NCBI GenBank assembly: GCA_007693585.1
Contig: REDH01000072.1
Coordinates: 1-64,000 of the forward strand
Source of the DNA: Deltaproteobacteria bacterium
GTDB taxonomy: Bacteria; Myxococcota_A; Bradymonadia; REDH01
Length of the DNA: 64,000 nucleotides
Reading direction: 5' to 3'
Both the position numbers and the translations under genes were made by a program. Positions 16,919 through 26,683 of the stretch are shown here, one piece after another. Each line of letters opens with the position of its first letter. The stretch's first letter is position 1. The notes beneath the pieces are model-generated. The model worked only from the letters and a program-made list of their open reading frames with translations. It made no database searches and was not told the DNA's origin.

Positions 16919-16990
16919 CGCCCACCCGAAGTCCGGTCGAGACCGCTCCCCCGGCCACGGCATCGTCAACGGCCACAGCCCAGGGTGCGC

Positions 16991-19900
16991 TCAGGGCACA
17001 CGTGACAGCCGCCAGACCGTGCCGGAGCCCTCGAAATCACCGAAGTCGGCCGCAACCACCGTCGATCGGAACCGCAACAGGCGCACCGGAAACTGCGCCA
17101 CCGAAGCCCACGCCACCGGAGGCGTGGACCCGCCGCGCGCCAGCTCCAGCACGCGGCCATCCCGCAGCCCCACGAGCACCCGATCGCCCGCGAGCAGCTC
17201 CACGTCCAGCGGGTTCGGCACCAGCCCCACCTGGCCGGGAGCGCGCGCGACCGAGCCTCCCGCGCTGACCGTGTACACCCCGAGCTCCTGGTCCGTCACC
17301 CAGAAGGTGCCGTCCTCGGCGCGACGCATCCGGAACACGTCCGCCAGCGCATCGAGGGTGTGGAGCGGCTCCACCGAGCCCGACGACACATCCACCGTGA
17401 CAATGGACGACGTCGACGAGATCGGCCCCGGGAAGTCCGCATCCTCGAAGCCCATGTGCAGCCCCGTGAACGCGCTGCCCCCGTCATGAACCAGATCGTT
17501 GAACGCGAACCGCGGATCGTCGACGAGCACCTGCACGGCGCCACCCTCTCCCACCGACGCGACGATGCCGAACGCCGTCGCCGCCACCCAGCCGTCCTCC
17601 CAGGGCACCAGCGTGCTCAGGCCGACCAGCACCGGGTCCTCGGCGATGACGCTCACCGCACCGTCGCGATCGACCCGCAGCACCCGGCCATCGTTGTCGG
17701 CCACGGCGAATCCCCGCGAATCGCGCACCAGATCCACCGGATTGCCGAGCGCCGCGCCCCGGGACAGCGGTGCCCGCAGCGCGCGGACCGTGCGCGTGGG
17801 CTGACGCACGCCACCGAACGCACCCACCGCCTCCTCCCCCCGCAGGATGACGTCGATGATGCACGCCTCCAGCCACGGATTGCGCGTGATCCCCGCCGCA
17901 CGACAGATCGCCTCCGCCGCCGCGATCTCCTCGTCGCTCATCGTCGACAGATCCGGCTCCAGCCGCGGATAGGACCGATCCGTGTGGAACGCCGTGTCCT
18001 CGCCCGGACCGTAGTCCAGCAGACTCTCCCCGTCCGAAATGCGCCAGGACTCGCCGAACTCCCCGTACAGAACGTCGTGATCCATCGCGTTCTCCAACGG
18101 CACCGATGCGCCCCGCACACGGAGATCGTTCGAAGCATCCCCGTCCGCATCCCCGGCCAGACCCTCCACGCGCCCCACCAGCGACGGCGGAAGCTCCTGA
18201 TCCACCATGACCTCGCCGAACGCGATCCGCGCCGAAACACGAAGCCCATCCGCACGCGTCATGTGCCATGTGTTGCGCTCCCGCCACACCCGGACACCCC
18301 CGCCGAGCTCCACGAACCCGTCCGACAGCGCCTCCGGAGCACCGTCCACGTGCAGCGCCGGCTCGCGATCCAGACCCAGGGTCAGCCGATGCTCGCCCAT
18401 CCGAACGCCGATCATCGACGTCACCGACACGCTGTCCGACAGCGGCACCGTACGCACCTGGATCTCGTACTCGTCCTCCGTCGAGCGGGTCAGAATGAAC
18501 TCGCCCACCGCCTGGAACCCGAAGAACAGACCGTCGAAACTCCGCAACCACGGGTCACCCCGGAAGTTGCTGCACGGACCCGTGCACAGCGGCGGCGGCC
18601 GCGGCGGCGGCGGACAGTCCGTCTCGCACGACGGATCCGGGTCCGACGGCGGCTCGCACTCCTCCGGTGGATCCGGGCACAGACACGGGTCGAAACCGGG
18701 CGAGAAGACCCCACCCTCGAAACCGTCCAGGCCTCCTCCCGCGTCCGCGAACCGCCCGCACTCCTCCTCGAAGTCCTCCGTGCTGTCCTCGCACAGCTCC
18801 GGATCCGGCGGACTCGGACAGTCGCACTGGTTCGGATCACAGTGCGCCGGCGGACTCGAACCACAGCAGTCCTCCGTGATCACCGTCGCCGTCGCCACCC
18901 GCTCCTGCGCATCGGGATGGCTGCGCGCCCCCCCGGTCGCCGTGCTCTCGAACCGCACCGCATCCGCAAACACACCCTCCGAGTCCGGAGCCGTGTAACG
19001 CCCGTTGATCCCCATCTCACCCACCGTCGCCGACCAGTCGCCCCCGTCGTCCGTCGCGTTCCGGACCGTCACGAAGAACCGCCCGTCCGCTCCGGGCGAG
19101 ACCCGCAGCGGATCCGGCTGGATCTCCACCTCCATCCGGTTCACCCGCGCCAGCGCTCGGCCCTCCACCGACTGCGGAAACCCGACGTCATCCCGAAGCC
19201 GAACCCGCACGAACATCGAACCCGGCCAGTTCGCCCCGTACGTCCGCGCATCCCGATCGATCCAGATCGGATCCAGCGTCTGGTGACGCGGAATGTCATC
19301 CATCAACTCCGTGTACTGCGCATCGTTCGCATCCACCGGACCGATCGTCCGCGACTGAAACAGCTCCGGACCGCCGATGCTGTCCACCAGCCCGATCAAC
19401 GCCTGGTAAATCCCCGTCGCCACCACCAGCAGCGCATCCTCCGCCTGCTCGAGAATGCCCTCCCGGATCAGATCGCGAATGCGGCGACGCTGCTGCTCGG
19501 TCACGTTCCGCGAGCTCCGCATCGCACGAAGCGCAGGCCCCAACCCCGTGGCCAGCATCAGGATGTCCACGATGCGCGCCATGCGCAGCTCGTACCCGTT
19601 GTTCTGAGCCAGAAGGTCCACCCGAGCCAACCGACCCACCGCGTCACTGTCCTCCTCGAACTCCGCCGGCGAGAGCACCACCTGCAACGGCAACAGCCGC
19701 GAGGGCAGCATGTCCGACAACGCGTCCGCCACCAGCTGGCCGATGGCCAGGGTCACCGCCGCACCCGACGCCGCCGCGCGCGTCGCCGGATGCGGGATGA
19801 GCGCCACCAGATTCAGCAGGATGCCGATCCCGTTCAGCACCTGGCCCAGCACCCCGTCCGTCACCGCCGCAGCAGCCTGAGACGCACGGATCCAGCAACG

Positions 19901-20674
19901 CAGATCCTCCACCGTCTGCGGATGGAACGGATGCGTCAGACATCCGCCCAGCCGCTTCTCCGCCGCCACCAGCGCACGCATCTCCTCCAGCGCATCCTCC
20001 AGCAGCTCGGGCAGCCCCACCACCGCAAACAACTGCCCGAGAAACACCAGATCAACCTCCTCACCGGCCAGCGCCGGCGCACGACCCTCCAGCACCGCCC
20101 GCAGACTGTTCTCGTCCTCCTCCAGCAATCGCCGCGCCACCTCCAGCGGCGCCTCCAGCGGATTCCCCTCGGGCACATCCAGCTCCGACGTGACCATCAC
20201 CTCCGCATACTCCATCGCCAGGTCCACCAGCTCCTCGAGCTGGCCGAGCACAAGCTCCGGATCCGCCGGCGCAGGCATGGGCAGAACCGGCAACTCGAGC
20301 CCGACACACGAAAAACCCTCACCCTCCACATCCACCTGCGCCATCCACGGACCGTCCCCGCGCGACAACGGATCGAACGGCACCAGAATCTCCAGCGCAC
20401 CCGACTCCTCGTCCACCAGCCCCAGCAGCGGGAACGACAGCTCCGATGACGCACGCCCCACCAGCCGCAACGTCTCCGGCAACTCCACGTCCACCGGGAC
20501 CGCCTCCGCATGCCCCCCCGGGACCTCCGGCCCCACAGGCTCGAAGTACCGCGCACAGTCCTCCGGACCGTCCGCCGTGCTCCCCCCACCACCACAACCG
20601 ACCACCACCGCGGCCAGCAACACCCACAACCCACGCCCGCAGGCCCGTCTCCAAGCTTCCATTCCGTTGCGCAT
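16991..20674 (-). CDS. Giant lipoprotein with von Willebrand factor type D domain and C-terminal beta-propeller
   Basis: 1227 residues from the ATG at 20674, which gives a signal peptide ending in LWVLLAAVVVGCGGGG. Residues about 110-460 are largely helical with hydrophobic stretches (NGIGILLNLVALIPHPATRA). A Cys/Pro-rich linker with many CxC and CPxPP motifs lies at about 620-700. A vWF type D domain follows at about 705-860, recognisable by GDPWLRSFDGLFFGFQAVGE, the HFDG/FQ..GE signature of that domain. Residues about 985-1227 have repeated strands (GFAVADNDGRVLRVDRDG, DGTFWVTDQELGVYTV) typical of an NHL/SMP-30-type propeller. vWD domains mediate assembly or adhesion in secreted proteins. 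Function here is unknown. The codons are strongly G-ended, mirroring the C-rich plus strand. Confidence 0.8.
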   Translation of the reverse strand: MRNGMEAWRRACGRGLWVLLAAVVVGCGGGGSTADGPEDCARYFEPVGPEVPGGHAEAVPVDVELPETLRLVGRASSELSFPLLGLVDEESGALEILVPFDPLSRGDGPWMAQVDVEGEGFSCVGLELPVLPMPAPADPELVLGQLEELVDLAMEYAEVMVTSELDVPEGNPLEAPLEVARRLLEEDENSLRAVLEGRAPALAGEEVDLVFLGQLFAVVGLPELLEDALEEMRALVAAEKRLGGCLTHPFHPQTVEDLRCWIRASQAAAAVTDGVLGQVLNGIGILLNLVALIPHPATRAAASGAAVTLAIGQLVADALSDMLPSRLLPLQVVLSPAEFEEDSDAVGRLARVDLLAQNNGYELRMARIVDILMLATGLGPALRAMRSSRNVTEQQRRRIRDLIREGILEQAEDALLVVATGIYQALIGLVDSIGGPELFQSRTIGPVDANDAQYTELMDDIPRHQTLDPIWIDRDARTYGANWPGSMFVRVRLRDDVGFPQSVEGRALARVNRMEVEIQPDPLRVSPGADGRFFVTVRNATDDGGDWSATVGEMGINGRYTAPDSEGVFADAVRFESTATGGARSHPDAQERVATATVITEDCCGSSPPAHCDPNQCDCPSPPDPELCEDSTEDFEEECGRFADAGGGLDGFEGGVFSPGFDPCLCPDPPEECEPPSDPDPSCETDCPPPPRPPPLCTGPCSNFRGDPWLRSFDGLFFGFQAVGEFILTRSTEDEYEIQVRTVPLSDSVSVTSMIGVRMGEHRLTLGLDREPALHVDGAPEALSDGFVELGGGVRVWRERNTWHMTRADGLRVSARIAFGEVMVDQELPPSLVGRVEGLAGDADGDASNDLRVRGASVPLENAMDHDVLYGEFGESWRISDGESLLDYGPGEDTAFHTDRSYPRLEPDLSTMSDEEIAAAEAICRAAGITRNPWLEACIIDVILRGEEAVGAFGGVRQPTRTVRALRAPLSRGAALGNPVDLVRDSRGFAVADNDGRVLRVDRDGAVSVIAEDPVLVGLSTLVPWEDGWVAATAFGIVASVGEGGAVQVLVDDPRFAFNDLVHDGGSAFTGLHMGFEDADFPGPISSTSSIVTVDVSSGSVEPLHTLDALADVFRMRRAEDGTFWVTDQELGVYTVSAGGSVARAPGQVGLVPNPLDVELLAGDRVLVGLRDGRVLELARGGSTPPVAWASVAQFPVRLLRFRSTVVAADFGDFEGSGTVWRLSRVP

Positions 20675-21122
20675 GGACTCCTCGTCCTCCTCTCGCCCCC
20701 CGAAAACGACGCCCGGCGTCGTCTCCCTCACGTGGTCCCCTGGCCCAATCCGTCCCGGGACCCCTAACCGCGACCCGCTCCCGGACCACCCCCGCATCAA
20801 CTTCGAGACAACTTCGGCGAAGGCACCGCCAGCCATCCACAGACCCCACGCACTGCCCTGCGCGTCCCCCCCGGCATGCATCAAAGCCCCTCGGGACCTC
20901 CGCGAACGCCGACGCCCCCCGCTGCCGCCCCCATGACTCCACCACCCCTCCCGTTGCGCGACGCCTCGCCAGGCCCTACGAGCCTCGCCTCTCGCTCGAA
21001 CCGGGGCGCGCACGGCGAGAACTCCCGAGCGCCACCCCGGACATGGCCCTTCCCAATGCACCCCAGGCCCGGTTCACCAACCCGGACCCGCAACCCCTCG
21101 TTCCCCGCACTCAGGCCCGCAC
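20675..21122. other. Intergenic region between divergent genes
   Basis: 448 bp between the divergent vWD lipoprotein and the SDR at 21123. No gene is supported: the frames through it lack recognisable sequence. It contains the palindrome at 20706-20722 close to the lipoprotein start. No convincing promoter hexamers are visible. Confidence 0.6.
20706..20722. promoter_or_regulatory. 17-bp perfect palindrome 31 bp upstream of the vWD lipoprotein
   Basis: ACGACGCC-C-GGCGTCGT, with 8-bp perfect arms around one base. Its position just ahead of the translation start at 20674 would suit an operator overlapping the promoter or a leader hairpin. The cognate regulator is unknown. Confidence 0.4.
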
Positions 21123-21986
21123 ATGTCCTCCCGCAACAGCGCCCCGGCCCTCCCGGACCTCGAGGGCCGCACCGTCGTCATCACCGGCGCCAACACCGGC
21201 ATCGGTCGCACCACGGCACTCGCCCTCGCCAGAGCAGGGGCCCAGATCGTCCTCGCCGGACGCTCCCGGGAACGGACACAGCCGGTGATCGACGCGATCG
21301 GCGACGACAAGGCCCACTTCGTCCCCCTCGATCTCGCCTCGCTGGACAGCGTCCGGGAGGGAGCACAAGGCATCCTCGCGCTCGACCGGCCCATCCATGT
21401 CCTGATCAACAATGCAGGGCTCGCCGGAACCCGCGGACAGACCCGGGACGGATTCGAACTCGCGTTCGGGGTCAATCACCTCGGCCACTTCCTCCTCACG
21501 CACCTCCTGCTCGACCGCATCCTCGCCTCGGACGGCGCCCGGATCGTCCACGTCGCCAGCAAGGCGCACCACCGTGCCCGGCGACCGAGCTTCGATGCCC
21601 TGCGGGAGACCACGCGGACCCGAACGGCCTGGCCCGAATACTGCGTGTCCAAGCTCGCCAACGTGCTCTTCAACGCCGCGCTGCACCGGCGGCTCGAGGG
21701 CAGCGGCGTCGTGACCCACGCACTCCACCCCGGGGTCGTCGCCAGCGACATCTGGCGGAACGTCCCCGCTCCCCTGGACCGGCTGATCAAGCTGTTCATG
21801 ATCTCCGACGAGGAAGGGGCCGCCACCACCCTGCACTGCGCAACATCCCCCGAAGCCGGCGAACGATCCGGTCTCTACTGGGTCCGGTGCCGGACGGCGC
21901 CGACCTCCCGGCTCGCCCGCGACGAGGCGCTCCAGGAAGAGATGTGGCGACGAAGCGCCGAGTGGTGCGCGATCGACTGGGCTTGA
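21123..21986 (+). CDS. Short-chain dehydrogenase/reductase, retinol-dehydrogenase-like
   Basis: 287 residues. TGANTGIG cofactor loop near residue 21, VLINNAGLAG, NHLGHFLLTHLLLD and YCVSK active site. The NHLGHF and the HPGVVASDIWRN region after the active site are characteristic of the retinol dehydrogenase / WW-domain oxidoreductase-like SDR branch. The substrate is probably a lipophilic alcohol or aldehyde. The start at 21123 leaves a short 12-residue lead before the first strand. It ends 91 bp before the CotH-kinase gene pair. Confidence 0.9.
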   Translation: MSSRNSAPALPDLEGRTVVITGANTGIGRTTALALARAGAQIVLAGRSRERTQPVIDAIGDDKAHFVPLDLASLDSVREGAQGILALDRPIHVLINNAGLAGTRGQTRDGFELAFGVNHLGHFLLTHLLLDRILASDGARIVHVASKAHHRARRPSFDALRETTRTRTAWPEYCVSKLANVLFNAALHRRLEGSGVVTHALHPGVVASDIWRNVPAPLDRLIKLFMISDEEGAATTLHCATSPEAGERSGLYWVRCRTAPTSRLARDEALQEEMWRRSAEWCAIDWA

Positions 21987-22077
21987 CCAGCGCTGGACCC
22001 ACACCGAAAAGCCGCTACGCTCGGGGCGTGGTCCGATCGCGGCCCACTGCAGCAACGCCCGCTCGCTCGTGACGCCC

Positions 22078-24393
22078 ATGCCGATTCGCACAACGCGCCC
22101 GCTTGTCAGACCCGCCCTCGTCCTCCTCCTGCTGCTCCTCGCCGGCTGCGGAGACGACGCGAGCGGGACGGGGAACGATACCGACCCGTCCATCGGGCTG
22201 ACCTCCACCTCGTCGAGCCCGGGGACGGACCCCTGGCAGCAGAGCAGCGAGGATCCCGACACCACGACGTCCAGCGGGAACGACCCCTCCAGCACCGACA
22301 ACCCCTGGACCAGCGGGCGCACGGACGACCCCACCGAGTCCACCTGGCCGGACCTGAACCCCGAGGATGACCCGGGACTGCCCGACTACGGCATCGACCG
22401 CGCGCCGGAACCCGGCTCCATCGTGCTGCCACCCGTCCCGCGAGCGCTCACCCCCATGCCCGGGCGCCGCAACATCCGCGTGCATTGGTGGCCCGTCGAA
22501 GGCGCCACCGGCTACGCCCTCTACCGCAGCAGCCGCCCAGGAGGCACCCCGGACGATGCCGGGCGGATCGTCGTCGAAGGGAACGAGTACCTCGACCGGC
22601 ACGCCCACCCCGGAAACACCTGGTACTACGCCGTGGCCGCGCTCTTCGACGACCAGGAAGGACCCCTGAGCGGCGAAGTCGGCGCCCTCAGCGTCGATCC
22701 CATCCCTCCGCGACAGCTCCGCGTGAGCATGGACCCCACCGACCTCAACAGGCTCTACAGCCGCAGCGCCTACTCCGACGTGCTCCTCCCCGCATCGGCC
22801 ACCATCCTCCCCGACAATGACCCCCTCGACGTCGTCGGGCTCCGCTTTCGCGGCGCAGGCAGCCGAAGGTACCCGAAGTTCGGTTTCAACATCCGGCTCG
22901 ACAACCGCCCACACTTCAACTTCGGAAGCGCATACCGGGACGGGGGAAACCGCATCCTCCTCAACGCCATGTGGACCGACCCCACCGCGCTTCGCGACGC
23001 CCTGGGCCTCGGCATCTACGGCGAGCTCGGACTCCCCGCACCCACCACACAGTTCGCCGACCTCTTCCTCAACGACGCCTACGAGGGGTTCTACATCCTC
23101 TTCGAACGCATCGACCGCGAAGCCCTCCGCGGATGGAACCTCAACCGGCGACGCGGTGGCATGACCCTCGTGCGCGACGACATGAAGGGGCAGCGACGCC
23201 GGCTCGACATGGAGGACAACCGCTCCACCTTCGGGCTCGACCTCGAAACCATGTTCGACACCCACGAGGAACGCATCGACTTCCTCCACGACATCTGGGA
23301 CTGGAGAGGCGAACGCGACGACCACAACTGGGAGGCCGTCCTCGAGCTCGCGATCTGGGCCTGGAACACCCCAGCCGGAGACGAGTTCGCCGAAGGCATC
23401 CGCGAACGCTTCGTCTACGACGACCTCCTCACCCTCCTCGCCGTCCACGCCATCTTCCAGGACACCGACGCCCTCGACGCCGACTACTGGCTCTACCGCG
23501 ACGAGGACGGAGACCAGCTCTGGAGGCTCCTGCCCTGGGACAAGAACCTCGTCCTCGGCTCCGGCTGGCACGGCGACTTCATCGGAAACAACGACTTCTT
23601 CCGGTACGACTACATCCTCGTCAACCCCGCCACCAACCTCATCATCACCCGCTTCATGGCCACCCCGAGCCTGTGGGCCGACCTCGAGGAACGCCTGCGC
23701 GAGCTCATGACGCACCACATCCACCGCGACTGGCTCGAACAGCGCATCGCGAACATGCTCCCCCGCATCGTGCTCGGCCTCCAGCCCGGCGAGCGGAACG
23801 ACCGCAACTGGGTCATGCAGCCCCAGCAGCACCACGGCGTCGTCGGATACCTGCCCCACCACCTCGAGCAGATCGCCGAGTACATGGACCTGCGCCACGC
23901 CTGGATCCACCGCGAAATCGACCGGCGCAACAACAACCGCCGCGGCGAGGACCTCCGGGACAGGGCCGAACGAATCACCCTGCCCGCAGGCGAACGCCGA
24001 TGCCTCAACGACCGCCGAGGCCACACCTACGCCTGCATCCAGCCCACCAGAAACTGGATCGGCTCCGTCTCCATCGCCGTCTCCGACGAAGACGACCACT
24101 CCATCGACGGCGTCCTCCGGCGATACTGGCTCCAGTTCAGCCAGCCCTTCGAGGGACACGTCTTCCTCCACTACCACAACAGCCCGCGGAGAAACTGGGT
24201 CGCCGAGGAACACTGGGCACGGGACCAGTGGCGCCTCGACATGGTCGCCACCGGCGTGGACCAGCCCACCCGGCGGCTCCGCTCGCGCGTCAATCCCTTC
24301 GCCAACATGGTCGTCGGCGAAGGAGCCTTCGACGCCGGCGTGCATACCCTCCTCCTGCTGCACGGACCGGGCGTCCCCCCGCCCGACCACTAG
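22078..24393 (+). CDS. CotH-kinase family lipoprotein 1 (FnIII - CotH - unknown C-terminal domain)
   Basis: 771 residues. The ATG at 22078 gives a lipoprotein signal (VLLLLLLAGC); a GTG at 22069 is also in frame. An acidic Ser/Thr-rich linker is followed by a fibronectin-III-like domain at about 125-215 (IRVHWWPVEGATGYALYRS). A CotH kinase-like domain follows at about 235-590: RFRGAGSRRYPKFGFNIR, YEGFYILFERIDREALRG, then FQDTDALDADYWLYRDEDGD and LPWDKNL near residue 486. CotH proteins are atypical kinases that phosphorylate secreted proteins; in eukaryotes and spores they use the Asp of the DxD-like and PWD motifs. The last 130 residues form a domain shared only with the next gene (RRCLNDRRGHTYACIQP ... 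NPFANMVVG). The neighbour at 24409 is a tandem paralogue. Confidence 0.85.
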   Translation: MPIRTTRPLVRPALVLLLLLLAGCGDDASGTGNDTDPSIGLTSTSSSPGTDPWQQSSEDPDTTTSSGNDPSSTDNPWTSGRTDDPTESTWPDLNPEDDPGLPDYGIDRAPEPGSIVLPPVPRALTPMPGRRNIRVHWWPVEGATGYALYRSSRPGGTPDDAGRIVVEGNEYLDRHAHPGNTWYYAVAALFDDQEGPLSGEVGALSVDPIPPRQLRVSMDPTDLNRLYSRSAYSDVLLPASATILPDNDPLDVVGLRFRGAGSRRYPKFGFNIRLDNRPHFNFGSAYRDGGNRILLNAMWTDPTALRDALGLGIYGELGLPAPTTQFADLFLNDAYEGFYILFERIDREALRGWNLNRRRGGMTLVRDDMKGQRRRLDMEDNRSTFGLDLETMFDTHEERIDFLHDIWDWRGERDDHNWEAVLELAIWAWNTPAGDEFAEGIRERFVYDDLLTLLAVHAIFQDTDALDADYWLYRDEDGDQLWRLLPWDKNLVLGSGWHGDFIGNNDFFRYDYILVNPATNLIITRFMATPSLWADLEERLRELMTHHIHRDWLEQRIANMLPRIVLGLQPGERNDRNWVMQPQQHHGVVGYLPHHLEQIAEYMDLRHAWIHREIDRRNNNRRGEDLRDRAERITLPAGERRCLNDRRGHTYACIQPTRNWIGSVSIAVSDEDDHSIDGVLRRYWLQFSQPFEGHVFLHYHNSPRRNWVAEEHWARDQWRLDMVATGVDQPTRRLRSRVNPFANMVVGEGAFDAGVHTLLLLHGPGVPPPDH

Positions 24394-24408
24394 CGTCCCG
24401 GAGGACCC

Positions 24409-26622
24409 ATGCGTTCCACTCCGCGTTCCCGTCTCATGCACCGAAGCACGCTCCACCCCGGCACGGCCCTGGCCGTGCTCGTACTCCTGCTCGCCGCATG
24501 CAGCACCGATGTGCCGCAGCAACCCAGCGACATCATCGACGGCTCCGACAGCTTCGGACCCATCGATGACCCCGGACTCCGCGACTACGGCATCAACCGT
24601 GCACCGGAACCCCGACCCATCGCACTCCCACCCGTCCCCCGGGCACTCACCGCCACCCCCGGACGAGACGGCATCCGGGTGAGCTGGTGGGACGTCGACA
24701 ACGCCGACGCCTACGCCCTCTACATCGCCGGCGGCCCAGGCGAGACCCCCGACGACGCCGAACGCATCCAACTGGAAACACTTCACTTCATGGACAATGT
24801 CCCGCCCGGAACCCGACGCACCTACGCCGTCGCCGCCATCATCGACGGCCAGGAAGGTGCGCTCTCCGGTGAGTTCACCGTCACCCACGTCGCGCCCGAG
24901 CGACAGCGACAGCTCCGCCTGTCCATGCGCGAGAGCGACCTCGACCACCTCTTCACGCGAAACGCCTACTCCAACACCCTCCTTCCCGCACAACTCTCCG
25001 TGCTCCCCGACATGGAAACCGTCGAGGTCGAAGGCGTCCGCTTCCGCGGCGCGGGAAGCCGACGCTACCCCAAATTCGGCTTCCACATCCGCACCGAAAA
25101 CCGACCACACTTCAACTTCGGCGACGACTACCGCCGCGGAGGAAACCGCATCCTCACGAACGCACTGTGGACCGACCCGTCCGCCATGCGCGACGCCATC
25201 GCCTACCAGGCCTACATCGACCTCGGAATGCCCTCGCCCAGGACGCAGTACGCCGAGTTCTACATCAACGACATCTTCGAGGGCTTCTATGTCCTCTTCG
25301 AACGCATCGACCGCGAGTTCCTCCACGGACAGAACCTCAACCGAAGACGCGGAGGCATGTCCCTCCTCCGCGACGACATGAAGGGCAACCGGCGAAGACT
25401 CGACATGGAGGACAACAGCGCCACCTTCGGACTCGACCTCGACTCCATGTTCGACTCCGACGAGGAACGCATCTCCTTCCTCCAGGAGATCTGGGAGTGG
25501 CGCGGTGAAATGGAGGACCACGACTGGGTCGGGCTCCTCGACCTCGTGCGCTGGGCGTGGAACACCCCCGCAGGGGATCTGTTCGAACAGGGATTCCGCG
25601 AACGCTTCCGCGCCGACGAAGCCATCACCTTCCTCGCCATTCACTCCATCTTCATGGACACCGACTCCCTGAACGTCGACCTCTGGTACTACCGCGACGA
25701 AGACGGCGACGGACTGTGGAGACTCATCCCCTGGGACAAGAACCTCGTCCTCGGCGGAGGCTGGTACGGCGACTTCCTCGGCTCGAACTCCTTCTTCCGC
25801 TACGACCGCCCCCTGCTCTCCACGCTCACCAACATGATCTTCGAGAAGCTCCTGCAGACCCGAGGACTCTACGATCAGTTCGAGGACGAGATCCGCCGAC
25901 TCCTCGACGAGGTCTTCCACCGCGAATGGCTCGAGCACCAGGTCAATCACCTCCTGCCCCAGATCCTCGACGGCATGACCCGGCTCCCCGGACCCGACGC
26001 CTATCACCGACAGCCGAGCCAGCACCACGACGACCCCGAGTACCTCATGCACCACGTCGAACAACTCGGCGAGTTCATGGACCTCCGGCGGGCATGGCTC
26101 ATCATCGAGCTCGAACGACGGCGCGGACGGGTGTACGGTGATGTCGAACGCGCCCGACGGGAACGCTTCGGCATCCGCGACGGACGACGACGATGCCTCA
26201 CCGACCAGCGCGGACACACCTGGGCCTGCCTCAGTCCCCGCGGTGGCGACTGGACCGGTTCCGCCTCCGTCGCCGCCATCCGCGATGACGGCGTGGATGG
26301 CGTCAACCGAAGGTACATCGTGCAGTTCACCCAGCCCTTTCAGGGGGAACTGACCCTCTTCTACCACAACGCGCCAGGCCGAAACTGGCTCCAACGGGAA
26401 GAATGGGCCGGAGACCAGTGGCGCCTCGACATGGTGCACACCTCCGCGTCCAGCGTCACCGCACCCCTCCGCACGCGCGTCAATCCGTTCGCCAACATGG
26501 TCGTCGGACAGATCAGCGCCGAGCGGGGAGTCCACACCTTCACCCTCGAGTTCGGACCCGTGCCGGAACACCGCCGGTCCACCGCTGGCGACGACGAACC
26601 CTCCGAAAGCGCCGAACCCTGA
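24409..26622 (+). CDS. CotH-kinase family lipoprotein 2, tandem paralogue
   Basis: 737 residues, collinear with the upstream gene over almost its whole length. The signal peptide ends in AVLVLLLAAC. The linker is shorter; then come an FnIII-like domain (IRVSWWDVDNADAYALYIA), the CotH domain (RFRGAGSRRYPKFGFHIR; FMDTDSLNVDLWYYRDEDGD; IPWDKNL near residue 440) and the shared C-terminal domain (RRCLTDQRGHTWACLSP). It starts 15 bp after the first gene's stop behind a GGAGGA, so they are co-transcribed. The duplication is old: the proteins differ at many positions, but catalytic-region motifs are conserved. The Asn usual before YYLY in CotH proteins is Asp in both. Surface-protein phosphorylation is an inference from family. 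Confidence 0.85.
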   Translation: MRSTPRSRLMHRSTLHPGTALAVLVLLLAACSTDVPQQPSDIIDGSDSFGPIDDPGLRDYGINRAPEPRPIALPPVPRALTATPGRDGIRVSWWDVDNADAYALYIAGGPGETPDDAERIQLETLHFMDNVPPGTRRTYAVAAIIDGQEGALSGEFTVTHVAPERQRQLRLSMRESDLDHLFTRNAYSNTLLPAQLSVLPDMETVEVEGVRFRGAGSRRYPKFGFHIRTENRPHFNFGDDYRRGGNRILTNALWTDPSAMRDAIAYQAYIDLGMPSPRTQYAEFYINDIFEGFYVLFERIDREFLHGQNLNRRRGGMSLLRDDMKGNRRRLDMEDNSATFGLDLDSMFDSDEERISFLQEIWEWRGEMEDHDWVGLLDLVRWAWNTPAGDLFEQGFRERFRADEAITFLAIHSIFMDTDSLNVDLWYYRDEDGDGLWRLIPWDKNLVLGGGWYGDFLGSNSFFRYDRPLLSTLTNMIFEKLLQTRGLYDQFEDEIRRLLDEVFHREWLEHQVNHLLPQILDGMTRLPGPDAYHRQPSQHHDDPEYLMHHVEQLGEFMDLRRAWLIIELERRRGRVYGDVERARRERFGIRDGRRRCLTDQRGHTWACLSPRGGDWTGSASVAAIRDDGVDGVNRRYIVQFTQPFQGELTLFYHNAPGRNWLQREEWAGDQWRLDMVHTSASSVTAPLRTRVNPFANMVVGQISAERGVHTFTLEFGPVPEHRRSTAGDDEPSESAEP

Positions 26623-26683
26623 GACGGCGACATCCCGGGGACCCTGCCAGGGCCCGATCGCGACGACCCCACCAGGCCGCCCC

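Noticed and set aside
17360-20449. Plus-strand open frame of about 1030 codons opposite the vWD lipoprotein
   Set aside because: It is Arg/His/Pro-rich with no domain, whereas the opposite strand encodes a signal peptide, a vWD domain and a propeller.
21983-21996. TTGACC plus CCAGCGCTGG palindrome after the SDR stop, as promoter of the CotH pair
   Set aside because: No -10 at a suitable distance; the 10-bp palindrome is too short to be significant in this composition.
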